Positions 15,485 through 27,577 of a DNA stretch of 64,000 bases are shown in pieces. A program made the translations under genes and the position numbers. Position 1 is the first letter of the stretch, and every line of letters starts with the position of its first letter. The notes beneath the pieces are model-generated. The model saw only the letters and a list, made by a program, of their open reading frames with translations. It did no database searches and was not told the DNA's origin. This DNA is from Nakamurella aerolata. GTDB taxonomy: Bacteria > Actinomycetota > Actinomycetes > Mycobacteriales > Nakamurellaceae. The stretch covers positions 1 to 64,000 of the forward strand of contig NZ_JABEND010000013.1 of assembly GCF_013002705.1 (NCBI RefSeq), written 5' to 3'.

Positions 15485-16336
15485 GTGCGGACGGCAAATC
15501 CAGAACTCGCGGAGCTCGGGCCGATGGTGTTGGTGCGCGAACATCCCGGGCTGGCTCGGGCGCTGCGGCGCCAGACTCAAGCGGGCACCTGGACGTCGGT
15601 GCTGCCCGGCGTGCTGCTGGCGCCGGCCGCCGCCGGCGATGTCGCCATGCTGGCGCACGCCGCGTGTCGGTGGAATCCCGACGCCGTCGTTGTCGGTGCC
15701 GCCGCGGCGAAGCTCAGCTTCTGGCCGGCGCTCGCCGTCGACAAGGTCGAGTTGTCGGTGCGGCTGCGCCAACACTCGCGCTTTTACCTGGGCTCACAGC
15801 GGGCCATCGACCCGGACGACGTGATCTCCCGAGACGGTCTGCGGTTCACCTGCCCGGCACTCACCGCGGTTGACCTGTGCACAGAGCTCGGTGGCGATGC
15901 CATCGACCAGTTGCTCCGCTCCCGCACCGCGACGCTGGCCGCGCTGTGGGAGGTCCTCCGGCGCTACCCGAATCGGCGGGGCAACGCGGACCGGGCGAAG
16001 GTGCTGGTCGACTCCCGCGACGAACCATGGTCGGCCGCGGAACGGCTGTTCCATCGCCTGCTCCGCGCGGCCGGTCTCGCCGGCTGGAGGGCCAACCACC
16101 AGGTGAGCTGCTTCGGCCGCCGGTACTTCCTCGACGTGGCGTTCCGCGGAGCCAAGCTGGCCATCGAGATCGACGGCCGGCTGCACGCCGGGCCGGAGAT
16201 GTTCGAGAGCGACCGGGTCCGGCAGGCCGACCTGGTTGCCGTCGGCTGGCGGGTCATCCGGTTCACCTGGGCGCAGCTGCAACACCAGCCGGAGTGGGTC
16301 ATTGCCCGGATTCGGCAAGCGCTGGCTGCCGAGTAG
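15485..16336 (+). CDS. DUF559/AbiEi-like protein with endonuclease-type C-terminal domain
   Basis: A 283-residue protein starting with GTG. The N-terminal half resembles AbiEi/transcriptional-regulator-like proteins (VLPGVLLAP ... LTAVDLCTEL). The C-terminal DUF559 domain has the Vsr/PD-(D/E)xK layout: FLDVAFRGAKLAIEIDGRLHA..., ending VGWRVIRFTWAQL. The D...EIDG residues are the likely metal ligands. Proteins of this form are numerous in actinobacteria, often several per genome, and their biological target is unknown. It stands alone here between two hairpins. Confidence 0.7.
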   Translation: MRTANPELAELGPMVLVREHPGLARALRRQTQAGTWTSVLPGVLLAPAAAGDVAMLAHAACRWNPDAVVVGAAAAKLSFWPALAVDKVELSVRLRQHSRFYLGSQRAIDPDDVISRDGLRFTCPALTAVDLCTELGGDAIDQLLRSRTATLAALWEVLRRYPNRRGNADRAKVLVDSRDEPWSAAERLFHRLLRAAGLAGWRANHQVSCFGRRYFLDVAFRGAKLAIEIDGRLHAGPEMFESDRVRQADLVAVGWRVIRFTWAQLQHQPEWVIARIRQALAAE

Positions 16337-16359
16337 CCCGCGCTTTTGTCCAGAATTGC

Positions 16360-16411
16360 CTTCTCGTCGCGAACCGCGAGCGTGGCCCCGCGGGCCGGTC
16401 GCGACGAGAAG
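16360..16411. repeat. 13-bp inverted repeat with 26-base spacer
   Basis: CTTCTCGTCGCGA pairs with TCGCGACGAGAAG. It follows the DUF559 stop by about 25 bp and probably forms its terminator or part of a repetitive extragenic palindrome. Confidence 0.45.
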
Positions 16412-16471
16412 CCACTTTCGGTCAAATAGCCGTCGAGACCCGCTCGCATCGGCCCGCGACCGGCCGAAAAT

Positions 16472-16519
16472 CAGCAACGGGACGGCCACGCAGTCGCCTG
16501 CGTGGCCGTCCCGTTGCTG
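16472..16519 (-). terminator. Strong 22-bp hairpin terminating the gyrA operon
   Basis: Bases 16472-16493 and 16498-16519 are perfectly complementary with a TCGC loop. Read on the minus strand the stem is followed by ATTTTC, a short U-run. It lies 8 bp past the DUF3566 stop and would end the gyrB-gyrA-DUF3566 transcript; it can also block read-through from the convergent DUF559 gene. Confidence 0.8.
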
Positions 16520-16526
16520 AAAAACC

Positions 16527-17018
16527 TCAGTCGCGCTCGGAGAGCGTCAGCTCGACACCGCCGGCCATCCCGGCGGCAGCGTTGTAGACGAACGCCGCCA
16601 CCGTTGCCAGCAGGGTGAACAGCACGATGTTGATGGCGCCGACCACGCCGGCGACGATGAACACCCTGGTCGGGGTGATCAGCGCGGCGCCCTCTGACGC
16701 GCCCGAGGTGGAGAGCGTCTGGTAGGTCTCATTGACCTGGGTCCAGACGTTCATGCCGTTCAACACCAGGTAGAGGATGCCGACCGCGATCATCCAGACG
16801 AAGAACATCACGATCGATACCACCAGGCTGATCTTCAGCACCGTCCACGGATCGATCCGCTTCAGCTGCAGCGACGCCAGCCGCGGCGGTCGCTTGGTGG
16901 GCCTGGCCCGCCGCCGCGGAGCACTGCCGGCGGTGGTCGGAGCCGGCGCACCCTGCGGGAGCTGTGCCCCCGCGGGGGCGGCCGGTGCTGGCGACCCGGT
17001 CTGGCGGGCGGCTGTCAC
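16527..17018 (-). CDS. DUF3566 membrane protein downstream of gyrA
   Basis: A 163-residue protein: a Pro/Ala-rich basic N-terminus, then [29 protein letters not shown] (first membrane segment), a short outside loop and [31 protein letters not shown] (second membrane segment). DUF3566 proteins follow gyrA in mycobacteria and most actinomycetes and are thought to act at the cell envelope. The start overlaps the gyrA stop by 4 bp (ATGA), so translation is coupled. Confidence 0.88.
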   Translation of the reverse strand: MTAARQTGSPAPAAPAGAQLPQGAPAPTTAGSAPRRRARPTKRPPRLASLQLKRIDPWTVLKISLVVSIVMFFVWMIAVGILYLVLNGMNVWTQVNETYQTLSTSGASEGAALITPTRVFIVAGVVGAINIVLFTLLATVAAFVYNAAAGMAGGVELTLSERD

Positions 17019-19786
17019 TCGCCGTCACCCTTCTGTTCGGGAGCAGGGTCCGCTGCGCCGTCGGCCCCGGGCTCGAGCCCGGCGTCAACGGCCTCGGAAG
17101 CGTCGGCGTTGCGCGCGATGGCCACCAGTGAATCCCCGTCGCCGAGGTTCATCAGCTTCACTCCCATCGTCTGGCGCTGCGCCTTGCGCACCTCCTTGGC
17201 CCTGGTCCTGATGACCCCGCCGCCGGAGGTGATCGCATAGATCTCGGTGTCGAGATCCACGATCATTGCTCCGACGAGTTTGCCACGCTTGGCGTCGTAC
17301 TTGATGGTCAGCACGCCCTTGCCGCCGCGGCCCTGCACCGGGTACTCCTCCATGGCGGTGCGCTTGGCGAAGCCGCCGGAGGTGGCGACCAGCACGAATC
17401 CGTCTTCCCGCGCGACGTCAAGGGACAGCAGCTCGTCGCCCTCCCGGAAGCGCATGCCGAGCACCCCCGAGGTGGCGCGGCCCATCGGCCGCAGCGCGTC
17501 GTCGGTGGCGTGGAAGCGGATCGACTGGCCCTCAGCGCTGATCAGCAGCAGGTCGTCGTCGGCGGAGCAGAGCACCGCGCCGACCAGCTCGTCGCCCTCA
17601 CGCAGGTTCACCGCGACGATGCCGCCGGCCCGGTTGGAGTCGAAAGCGGTCAGCTCGCTCTTCTTCACCAGGCCGGACTTGGTGGCCAGCACCAGGTACG
17701 GCGCCACCTCGTAGTTGCGGATCTGGATTACCTGGGCGATCTTCTCGTCCGGTTGGAACGCCAGCAGGTTGGCCACGTGCTGGCCGCGGGCGTTGCGGTT
17801 GGCCTCCGGCAGCTCGTACGCCTTCGCCCGGTACACCCTGCCCTTGTTGGTGAAGAACAGGATCCAGTCGTGGGTGGAGCTGACGAAGAAGTGCGCGACG
17901 ATGTCGTCCTGCTTCAGCCCCGCGCCCTGCACGCCCTTGCCGCCGCGCTTCTGCGCCCGGTACAGGTCGGTCTTGGTGCGCTTGGCGTAGCCGGTGCGGG
18001 TGATGGTGACGACCACGTCCTCGACGGCGATCAGGTCTTCCATCGACACGTCGCCGTCGTAGGGCACCAGCTTGGTGCGCCGGTCGTCGCCGTACTTGTC
18101 GACCACCTCGGTGAGCTCGTCGGCGACGATCTGCCGCTTCCGTTCGTCCTTGGCGAGGATGTCTTTCAGGTCGGCGATGGTCAGTTCGATCTCGGCCAGC
18201 TCGTCGACGATCTGCTGCCGCTGCAGGGCGGTGAGCCGGCGCAGCTGCATCTCAAGGATGGCGTTGGCCTGGTCGTCGTCGATCTCCAGCAGCTGCTTCA
18301 GGCCCTCGCGCGCGTCCTCGGTGTTGGCCGAGGCGCGGATCAGCGCGATCACCTCGTCCAGCGCGTCGAGGGCCTTGACCAGGCCACGCAGGATGTGGGC
18401 GCGTTTCTCGGCCTCGTCGAGGCGGTACTGGGTGCGCCGGGTGATGACGTCGATCTGGTGCGCGACGTAGTAGCCGACCATCTGGTCCAGCCGCAGGGTG
18501 CGCGGCACGCCGTCGACGATGGCCAGCATGTTGGCGCCGAAGTTGGTCTGCAGCTGGGTGTGCTTGAACAGGTTGTTCAGCACCACCTTGGCGACGGCGT
18601 CGCGCTTGAGGGTGATGACGATGCGCATGCCGATGCGCTCGCTGGACTCGTCGGCGATGTCGGCGATGCCGGCCATCTTGCCGTCGCGGTGCAGCTGCGC
18701 AATGTTCTCGATGAGGTTGTCCGGGTTCACCTGGTAGGGCAGCTGGGTGACCACCAGGATGGTGCGGCCCTTGGCGTCCTCCTCGATCTCGACGACGGCG
18801 CGCATCCTGATGCTGCCGCGGCCGGTGCGGTAGGCGTCGGAGATGCCGTCGCCCCCGACGATCAGCGCGCCGGTCGGGAAGTCGGGTCCCTTGACCCGCT
18901 CGACGCACGCCTCCAGCAGCTCCTCGGGAGTGGCGTCCGGGTTCTGCAGCGCCCAGATGACGGCGGCCGACACCTCGCGCAGGTTGTGCGGCGGGATGCG
19001 GGTGGCCATGCCCACCGCGATCCCCTCGCTGCCGTTGACCAGCAGGTTCGGGATGCGGGACGGCAACACCACCGGCTCGGTGGTGCGGTTGTCGTAGTTG
19101 GGCTGCATGTCGACGGTGTTCTCGTCGATGCCGGCCAGCATCTGCATGGCCAGCGGCATCATGCGGCACTCGGTGTAGCGCATCGCCGCGGCCGGGTCGT
19201 TGCCTGGCGAACCGAAGTTGCCCTGCCCGTCGACCAGCGGGTAGCGCAGGCTCCACGGCTGCGCCAGCCGCACCAGGGTGTCGTAGGCGGCGGTGTCGGA
19301 GTGCGGGTGGTAGTTGCCGAGCACGTCGCCGACGACGCGGGAGCTCTTCACCCGCCCGCGGTCAGGGCGGAAGCCGGACTCGTACATGGAGTAGAGCACC
19401 CGGCGGTGCACCGGCTTGAGGCCGTCGCGCACGTCCGGCAGGGCGCGCGCCACGATCACGCTCATCGCGTAGTCGATGAACGAGCGCTGCATCTCCTGCT
19501 GGATCTCGATCGGCTCGGTACGGTCGCCGGCCGTCGCCACCTGCGAGAGCTGCGACAGCTGCGCGTCGTCGCCGCCGTCGACGATCTGATCGTGGCTGAT
19601 GCTGCCGTCAGCGCCGTCGGCGTCCGGGGAGTCGGCGGGGTTTCCAGCGTTGTCGGCGTTATCTGTGCCGCCAGCGCCGCCAGTGCCGCCAGTGCCGCCA
19701 GTGCCGTCTGCGCCATGGGAGCCGGTGTCCTGCGGATCGTCAGGATCCTGCGGTCCGTTGCCGCTGCCGTCGTTCGGTCCAGTCAC
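17015..19786 (-). CDS. gyrA: DNA gyrase subunit A
   Basis: A 923-residue breakage-reunion subunit of gyrase. After a 90-residue Gly/Asp/Asn-rich leader, unusual for GyrA, the core begins [40 protein letters not shown]. The catalytic tyrosine is Tyr204 in MRYTE. The quinolone region reads [10 protein letters not shown] instead of the usual HPHGD-S/A: the position of E. coli Gly81 is Ser163, and that of E. coli Ser83 is Thr165. The coiled-coil gate follows, then the C-terminal beta-pinwheel with GyrA box QKRGGKG. The GTG start at 19786 has an AAAGG upstream. It lies 290 bp downstream of gyrB on the same strand. Confidence 0.97.
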   Translation of the reverse strand: MTGPNDGSGNGPQDPDDPQDTGSHGADGTGGTGGTGGAGGTDNADNAGNPADSPDADGADGSISHDQIVDGGDDAQLSQLSQVATAGDRTEPIEIQQEMQRSFIDYAMSVIVARALPDVRDGLKPVHRRVLYSMYESGFRPDRGRVKSSRVVGDVLGNYHPHSDTAAYDTLVRLAQPWSLRYPLVDGQGNFGSPGNDPAAAMRYTECRMMPLAMQMLAGIDENTVDMQPNYDNRTTEPVVLPSRIPNLLVNGSEGIAVGMATRIPPHNLREVSAAVIWALQNPDATPEELLEACVERVKGPDFPTGALIVGGDGISDAYRTGRGSIRMRAVVEIEEDAKGRTILVVTQLPYQVNPDNLIENIAQLHRDGKMAGIADIADESSERIGMRIVITLKRDAVAKVVLNNLFKHTQLQTNFGANMLAIVDGVPRTLRLDQMVGYYVAHQIDVITRRTQYRLDEAEKRAHILRGLVKALDALDEVIALIRASANTEDAREGLKQLLEIDDDQANAILEMQLRRLTALQRQQIVDELAEIELTIADLKDILAKDERKRQIVADELTEVVDKYGDDRRTKLVPYDGDVSMEDLIAVEDVVVTITRTGYAKRTKTDLYRAQKRGGKGVQGAGLKQDDIVAHFFVSSTHDWILFFTNKGRVYRAKAYELPEANRNARGQHVANLLAFQPDEKIAQVIQIRNYEVAPYLVLATKSGLVKKSELTAFDSNRAGGIVAVNLREGDELVGAVLCSADDDLLLISAEGQSIRFHATDDALRPMGRATSGVLGMRFREGDELLSLDVAREDGFVLVATSGGFAKRTAMEEYPVQGRGGKGVLTIKYDAKRGKLVGAMIVDLDTEIYAITSGGGVIRTRAKEVRKAQRQTMGVKLMNLGDGDSLVAIARNADASEAVDAGLEPGADGAADPAPEQKGDGE

Positions 19787-20004
19787 GGCCTATCGCCTTT
19801 CGTTCTGCCCGCTCCGGACGCCGCACCCGGTTGCTGCTTTCGGGTGACGCGCCGCTCGGCGGGCTCGGTGGTGCTCGTTTGAAATGGATTCAGGAATGAA
19901 GGGACTGCTCAATCGCCCGCCGGTTCGACCGGCTGATCGGGTGACGCCGTCGCGCCGCGACACCTGTCCGAACATGTCAGCGGACCAGCGGTGACCGGTG
20001 GAAA

Positions 20005-20036
20005 CGATCCACATGTGGGGACAAGTGTGTGGACGG
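20005..20036. promoter_or_regulatory. Cluster of DnaA-box-like motifs between gyrB and gyrA
   Basis: In 32 bp the complementary strand has TTGTCCCCA (one mismatch to TTGTCCACA; 20016-20024) and CCGTCCACA (20028-20036). The plus strand has CGATCCACA (20005-20013). They lie in the 290-bp gyrB-gyrA gap, which holds no gene. This may reflect DnaA control, but such motifs also occur by chance. Confidence 0.25.
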
Positions 20037-20076
20037 AACGATCTTGCGGACGCCGCACCGGTCTGTTGACTGCCGC

Positions 20077-22746
<2,670 letters not shown>

Positions 22747-23852
22747 GTGAGTACGTCACAGATCCACACCAAGCAGGCACGCCCCGGCGGTGCCGGGCAC
22801 GCTGACCAGCGCCGGCGCCCCACCAAGGTGCTCGATACCAGCCAGGTCGATCTGGCCAGGGAGATTCTGGGCAGCCAGTACGTCAGCTACGACATGCAGA
22901 TGCGCGACGACGGCCGCAATTTCCATGTGGTGCAGTACTCGCTGTCCTGCGGCTCCGTGCAGATCGACCGGATCATGCACCACAGTCCGATCTATCAGGT
23001 ACCCAACGGTCCGCTGGGCGCCCACTTCGCGGTGATGGCCTCGTACGAGGGCGGTATCCGCGTCACCAGCGCCGGCGACGGCATCGACCTGCGCGGCAGC
23101 GGATCGGTGGTGCTGGACAACCGACGGCTGTTCCAGATGGACTGGACCTGGGACGCCAAGGCGATCCTGGTGCGCATCGAAACCACCGCGGTACGAAGGC
23201 ATCTGGTCGATCTGCTGGGCGATGTGGTGCCGGCTGCCAGTTTCGAGTTGAGCGGTCCGCCGACCCCTCGGCACACCGCGCGGTGGAACGCCGCGGCCCG
23301 GTTCATCGAGCAGGCGCTGCAGTTTCAGCCGGAGCCGGAGGACATGTCGCTGTGGCGCGACGAGTTGGAGCGCTTCACCGTGCTGCACATGCTGACCACC
23401 CACCCGAACTCTCTGCTGAACGACCACGCGCACGCCACCCCGGCGCCGGCCAGCGACGCCGCCGCCAGGGCGGCTGCCGAATGGCTGCACGTGCGGTGCG
23501 ACGAGCCGGTTCGGATGGGCGATCTCGCCAACGAACTCGGGGTGTCGCTGCGCGGCCTGCAGCAGGCCTTCCGCAGGCTGTACGGGCTGACGCTGCACGA
23601 GTACCTGCGCGAGGCCAGACTGCAGTCGGCGCATCTGGACCTGACCTCCGACGACGAGGTCTCCATCGCGAAGTTGCTTACCGGTGGGGTTTTTCGTCAC
23701 CGTCGCGGTTTGCCAGGTACTACCGCGAATACTTCGGGACGCTGCCGTCCGAGGCCAACCGGCGCGGCTACGCGGTGGCCCCGCAGCAACAGCTGCCGGA
23801 CGAGCTGCGGCCCGACGCGGCCGGTCAACGCGGCGCCGATACCGGCCGCTGA
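22747..23852 (+). pseudogene. AraC-family transcriptional regulator, frameshifted
   Basis: An N-terminal AraC-binding-like domain is followed by the first helix-turn-helix (MGDLANELGVSLRGLQQAFRRLYGLTLHEYL). The reading frame then breaks near 23668. In one frame the sequence goes DDEVSIAKLLTGGVF and becomes nonsense. One base over, it continues EVAYRWGFSSPSRFARYYREYFG, the expected second HTH of AraC regulators, and ends at 23852. A missing base in ATCGC-GAAG explains this. If real, the protein lacks its second DNA-binding helix and is inactive; a sequencing deletion is equally possible. GTG at 22747 has a good GGAGGTGAT. Confidence 0.8.
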
Positions 23853-23927
23853 CTGCCGGACCGAGCTGATCCGCCGGGTCGAGCTGATCCGGCGGGTCGG
23901 GCTGATCCGCCGGAACGGGGCTGACGG

Positions 23928-24410
23928 TCAGGCCCTGCCATGGTCCGCGTCGCTCAACACCTGAGCGACGGTCGCCCGGGTGACGGCCACCTGCTCCGCT
24001 CCGACGACGTCGGCCAGCCACGTGTCGAACTCGTCGATCACCCTGGTGGCGGCGGCCAGCGCGCGCCAGCCGGCGGCGGTCAGCTGCACCAGCCTGGCCC
24101 TGCCGTCGTCGGGATCGGGCACCACCCGCAGGTAGCCGCGGTCGGTGAGATACCGGATCTGTTCTCCCATCGCCTGTTTGGTGGTGTGCGCCCGCTGCGC
24201 CAGGGTCGACGCCCTGGTGCCGTCCGGGTCGATCGCCATGAAGACCGGGGCGTGCGCGGTGCGCAGCTCGGCGAACCCGGCAGCGGCAAGGCCGTCGTCC
24301 ATCCGGGTCGCAAGTCGTTGCGCGGCAGCGGAAAACAGGCTGCCGAGCGGCAGCGGGCGGTCCCTGAGCGGGTTCGTTCGCCTGGACGTTTTAGTCAACT
24401 GCTTGACCAT
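23928..24410 (-). CDS. MarR-family transcriptional regulator
   Basis: A 160-residue winged-helix protein. The recognition part is STLAQRAHTTKQAMGEQIRYLTDRGYLRVVPDPDDGRARLVQLTAAGW, where DPDDGRARLV is the wing hallmark of MarR. Helices at both ends form the dimer interface. It is divergent from the membrane-protein gene at 24471. The 60-bp gap contains TTAGTCAATCACCTTACC and, near the start, TTTTAGTCAACTGCTTGACC: two related TAGTCAA motifs that are likely operators. It probably represses itself and the neighbour. Confidence 0.85.
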   Translation of the reverse strand: MVKQLTKTSRRTNPLRDRPLPLGSLFSAAAQRLATRMDDGLAAAGFAELRTAHAPVFMAIDPDGTRASTLAQRAHTTKQAMGEQIRYLTDRGYLRVVPDPDDGRARLVQLTAAGWRALAAATRVIDEFDTWLADVVGAEQVAVTRATVAQVLSDADHGRA

Positions 24411-24470
24411 CCTTCTTCCGTCGCCTACCGTCGATCCTGTTAGTCAATCACCTTACCAATAGGAGCTGGC

Positions 24471-25175
24471 GTGGAGTGGATGGATCGACCACGGCTGATC
24501 GGCGGCCTTGGCTGGGTCGCGATCGGGCTTGCGCTGCAGGCGGTCTACTGGCTCACCGGCGGCCCAGCCGGCGCGGTCACCGCCGCGCTGGTGACCGTGA
24601 CCGCCATCGCCGCGCTCCTGATGGCACAGCGCCGCCGGCCGCAGATCCGTTGGTGGGCAGGGCGAATCGTCGCCGGGCTGCTGGGCGCGGACTTCCTCGC
24701 CGCGGTCGCCGACCGATTCGGGTTGCTCGGCGCTCCCGGTGCGCCCGGAGTGTCGTGGGGCGACTGGGATCACTTCCTGCGCTACACCGACGGCATGCTG
24801 CCGGCCTGGGCACCGGCAGCGGTGGCGGCCATCGCGGCCACCGCCGCCGAACTTGCGTTGGGCGCGCTGCTGCTGGCCGGCGCCTGGTGGCGCTGGACCG
24901 GCAAACTCGCTGCCGGGCTGCTGACCACGTACGGCGTGGCGATGATCTACGGCTACGGCTGGACGTCGCCGCTGCAGTACGCAGTCCCCGTGCTGATCGG
25001 CGCCGCGCTGCTGGCCTCCGCGCGCGGTGGCCGGTCGGCCAATCGTCTCCCGAGCCGCGCCGGCGAGCCGGCGTCGTCCGGCCGGCGCACCCGCGCTGCG
25101 GCGCGTCCCACCGCACAGCAGAATGGGAATGGGCGAGTCGCGGCAGCACCCGCCCGGCCGTCACCCCGCAACTGA
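24471..25175 (+). CDS. Polytopic membrane protein (DoxX-like)
   Basis: A 234-residue protein with about five hydrophobic segments: LIGGLGWVAIGLALQAVYWL, AVTAALVTVTAIAALLMA, IVAGLLGADFLAAVA, AAVAAIAATAAELALGALLLAG and AAGLLTTYGVAMIYG/VLIGAALLAS. A basic, disordered tail follows. The layout resembles DoxX/DUF6041-type proteins, but no decisive motif is seen. GTG at 24471 has AGGAG upstream. The divergent MarR gene probably controls it. Confidence 0.55.
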   Translation: MEWMDRPRLIGGLGWVAIGLALQAVYWLTGGPAGAVTAALVTVTAIAALLMAQRRRPQIRWWAGRIVAGLLGADFLAAVADRFGLLGAPGAPGVSWGDWDHFLRYTDGMLPAWAPAAVAAIAATAAELALGALLLAGAWWRWTGKLAAGLLTTYGVAMIYGYGWTSPLQYAVPVLIGAALLASARGGRSANRLPSRAGEPASSGRRTRAAARPTAQQNGNGRVAAAPARPSPRN

Positions 25176-25205
25176 TCGTCACCCACCAACAGCCAGGAGC
25201 TTTTG

Positions 25206-25646
25206 ATGCCCACTCGCACCGCACGTACCGCTTGGAACGGAACCCTGCAGGACGGCTCCGGCCAGGTGGAGCTGTCCAGCTCCCAGCTGGGCACCTACCA
25301 GGTGTCGTTCCCGACCCGCTCCGCCGACGCGGCCAATGGCAACACCAGCCCTGAGGAACTGCTGGCCGCCGCGCACTCGGCCTGCTACGCCATGCAGCTG
25401 TCGGCGCTGATCGGCGAGGCAGGCGGCAACCCTGAGTCGCTCGAGGTGACCGCCGACGTCTCGCTCGGGCCGGACCCGGCCGGCGGCTTCAAGCTGACCG
25501 GCATCGCCCTGAAGGTGGTCGGCGAGGTGCCTGGCCTCGACCAGGCCGGTTTCGAGAAGGCCGCCGACGAGGCCAAGGCCGGCTGCCCGGTGAGCAAGGC
25601 GCTCACCGGTGTCGACATCACCCTGGAGACCGAGTACCAGTCCTGA
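25206..25646 (+). CDS. osmC: OsmC-family peroxiredoxin
   Basis: A 146-residue thiol peroxidase that reduces organic and inorganic hydroperoxides. It has the two family cysteines: AHSACYAMQLS (peroxidatic) and AKAGCPVSKALTGV (resolving). GNTSPEELLAAAHSAC is the OsmC signature and separates it from Ohr. It starts MPTRTARTAW with an AGGAGC upstream; the ATG three bases earlier is less well placed. It lies 30 bp after the membrane-protein gene and may share its promoter. Confidence 0.9.
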   Translation: MPTRTARTAWNGTLQDGSGQVELSSSQLGTYQVSFPTRSADAANGNTSPEELLAAAHSACYAMQLSALIGEAGGNPESLEVTADVSLGPDPAGGFKLTGIALKVVGEVPGLDQAGFEKAADEAKAGCPVSKALTGVDITLETEYQS

Positions 25647-25674
25647 GTCCGGCCGCGCCGCCGTGGCGCGCCAG

Positions 25675-25756
25675 GATTCATACCGGTGGCCGCGAGAGCG
25701 TCGAAATACCCCTGATCCGGGCAGTTTCGGCCGACTCGCGGCCACTGGTATGAATC
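25675..25756. repeat. 22-bp inverted repeat with 38-base spacer
   Basis: Arms at 25675-25696 (GATTCATACC...) and 25735-25756 match at 21 of 22 positions; the odd pair is a G-T wobble in RNA. It begins 29 bp after the osmC stop and may be its terminator or a small MITE-like repeat. The rest of the 336-bp gap to 25983 holds no gene. Confidence 0.55.
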
Positions 25757-25982
25757 GGCCCTGTCCCCGTGCCGACTCCACCCGGGCAATGAACCCGCCG
25801 TCAGATTCGCGCGCTTAAAGGTTTGAAGCCAGACCATTGACATCTCCGGCCTGCGGCTCCACACTGCTTAGGTCGTCGTGCCAGCTTCACCGCACTTGCC
25901 AGCACTCCAGCGCTGCCGGCCCGCGTCGACGGCGTCGCCTTTCTCGCACGACACCCTGCCCGCCCGTCCGTCGGAGGCCGTC

Positions 25983-27575
25983 ATGCCGGAACCAGCCGAT
26001 CGCTCCATCTCAGCCGATGCCGGCGAGGTCAGCCTGACCGCCGCGGCCGGCGCCGCTGCAACCGAGGTCGATCACGACGTCGACCCGGACGCCGCCCGGC
26101 TGGCCGAGATGGGCTACACCCAAGAACTGCACAGAGGGATGAGCGGCTTCTCCAACTTCGCCGTCTCGTTCTCGATCATCTCGATCCTGGCTGGCTGCAT
26201 CACCTCGTACGGCATCGCGTTGAAATCCGGTGGGCCGTCGACGCTGGTGCTCGGGTGGCTGATCGTCGGGGTGTTCGTGTTGTGCGTTGCGATGGCGATG
26301 GCCGAGGTGTGCTCGCGCTACCCCACCGCCGGTGGGCTGTACTTCTGGGCCGGTGAGCTGGCGAAGAAGAACAAGCGGGCCTGGGCGTGGTTCGTCGGCT
26401 GGTTCAACTTCATGGGGGAGATCGCCGTCACCGCGGCCATCGATTTCGGCTGCGCCACCACCTGGATGGCGTTCATGAACCTGGTGTGGGGCACCGAGGT
26501 GACGGCCGGGCGCACCTTCGGTCTTTTCGTGATCATCGTGCTGGTGCACGCCCTGCTGAACACCTTCGGGGTGAGCCTGGTGTCGTTGCTGTCCAACGTG
26601 TCTGCCTGGTGGCACGTGTTCGGCGCGCTCATCATCATCGCGGTGCTGTGGATCCTGCCGGACAGTCACCAGTCGGTGGGTTGGACGTTGACCGGCTGGC
26701 ACAACGAGACCGGCTGGACCTTCGGACCGTATGTCTTTTTGATGGGTCTGCTGATGGCCCAGTACACCTACACCGGCTACGACGCCTCCGCGCACGTCGC
26801 CGAAGAGACCAAGGGCGCCGCGCGCAGCGCCCCGCGCGGCATCGTGATGAGCGTGCTGGTCTCGGTGATCGGCGGGTTCCTGCTGCTGTTCTCGATCACC
26901 GCTGCCATCACCGACAACTCTCAGCAGGGGCTGACCAGGCTGGCCGCCACCGACACCGGCCTGCCGCCGGCGCAGATCTTCCTTGACGCGCTGAACAACC
27001 CGTTCATGGCGAAGTTCTTGCTGTTCATCGTGTGCATCGCGCAGTTCTTCTGCGGCATGGCGTCGGTCACCGCCAACTCCAGGATGACGTTCGCCTTCTC
27101 CCGGGACGGCGCGCTGCCCGGCTCGCGGATCTGGGCAAAGGTCAACCCGCGCACCGGGACTCCCACCAACTCGATCTGGCTGTGCGTCACGCTGTCGGTG
27201 ATCCTGGCGCTGCCGGCGCTGTTCAACACCACCGCCTACCTTGCGGTCACCTCCATCGCCGTGATCGGCCTGTACATCGCGTACGTCGTTCCGGTGTTCC
27301 TGCGGCGCAGGCGATCCGACTTTGTCCCAGGGCCGTGGCACCTTGGCCGGTTCAGCGGGCTGATCGGTTGGGTGGCAGTGGTGTGGGTGGTCATCATCTG
27401 CGTGTTGTTCGTGCTGCCGCCCAGCAGCCCGATCACCGTCGACAGCTTCAACTACGCGCCGGTCGCGGTGCTGGTGGTCGCCGTGTTCGCGGCGGTCAGC
27501 TGGGTGCTCGGCGGGCGCAAGCACTTCATGGCACGACGGACCAGCGGCGGCCGCGCCGATCTTGAGAAGCTGTAG
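25983..27575 (+). CDS. APC-superfamily amino acid/amine permease
   Basis: A 530-residue transporter with about 12 membrane segments. The first is SNFAVSFSIISILAGCITSYGIAL, followed by SRYPTAGGLYFWAGELA (the consensus loop of amino-acid/choline APC members) and GYDASAHVAEETKGAARSAPRGI, typical of GABA/ethanolamine-type permeases. ATG at 25983 follows GGAGG. It heads a cluster with a GntR regulator and gamma-glutamylation enzymes, so an amine such as ethanolamine, GABA or putrescine is the likely substrate. Confidence 0.85.
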   Translation: MPEPADRSISADAGEVSLTAAAGAAATEVDHDVDPDAARLAEMGYTQELHRGMSGFSNFAVSFSIISILAGCITSYGIALKSGGPSTLVLGWLIVGVFVLCVAMAMAEVCSRYPTAGGLYFWAGELAKKNKRAWAWFVGWFNFMGEIAVTAAIDFGCATTWMAFMNLVWGTEVTAGRTFGLFVIIVLVHALLNTFGVSLVSLLSNVSAWWHVFGALIIIAVLWILPDSHQSVGWTLTGWHNETGWTFGPYVFLMGLLMAQYTYTGYDASAHVAEETKGAARSAPRGIVMSVLVSVIGGFLLLFSITAAITDNSQQGLTRLAATDTGLPPAQIFLDALNNPFMAKFLLFIVCIAQFFCGMASVTANSRMTFAFSRDGALPGSRIWAKVNPRTGTPTNSIWLCVTLSVILALPALFNTTAYLAVTSIAVIGLYIAYVVPVFLRRRRSDFVPGPWHLGRFSGLIGWVAVVWVVIICVLFVLPPSSPITVDSFNYAPVAVLVVAVFAAVSWVLGGRKHFMARRTSGGRADLEKL

Positions 27576-27577
27576 GC

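Noticed and set aside
17510-19882. 790-residue plus-strand open frame opposite gyrA
   Set aside because: It is the complement of gyrA codons in high-GC DNA, with the DLVH/GVGD repeats typical of shadow translation and no family motif.
20005-20036. Chromosomal origin (oriC) between gyrB and gyrA
   Set aside because: Only three imperfect DnaA-like boxes and no AT-rich unwinding region; dnaA and dnaN are not here.
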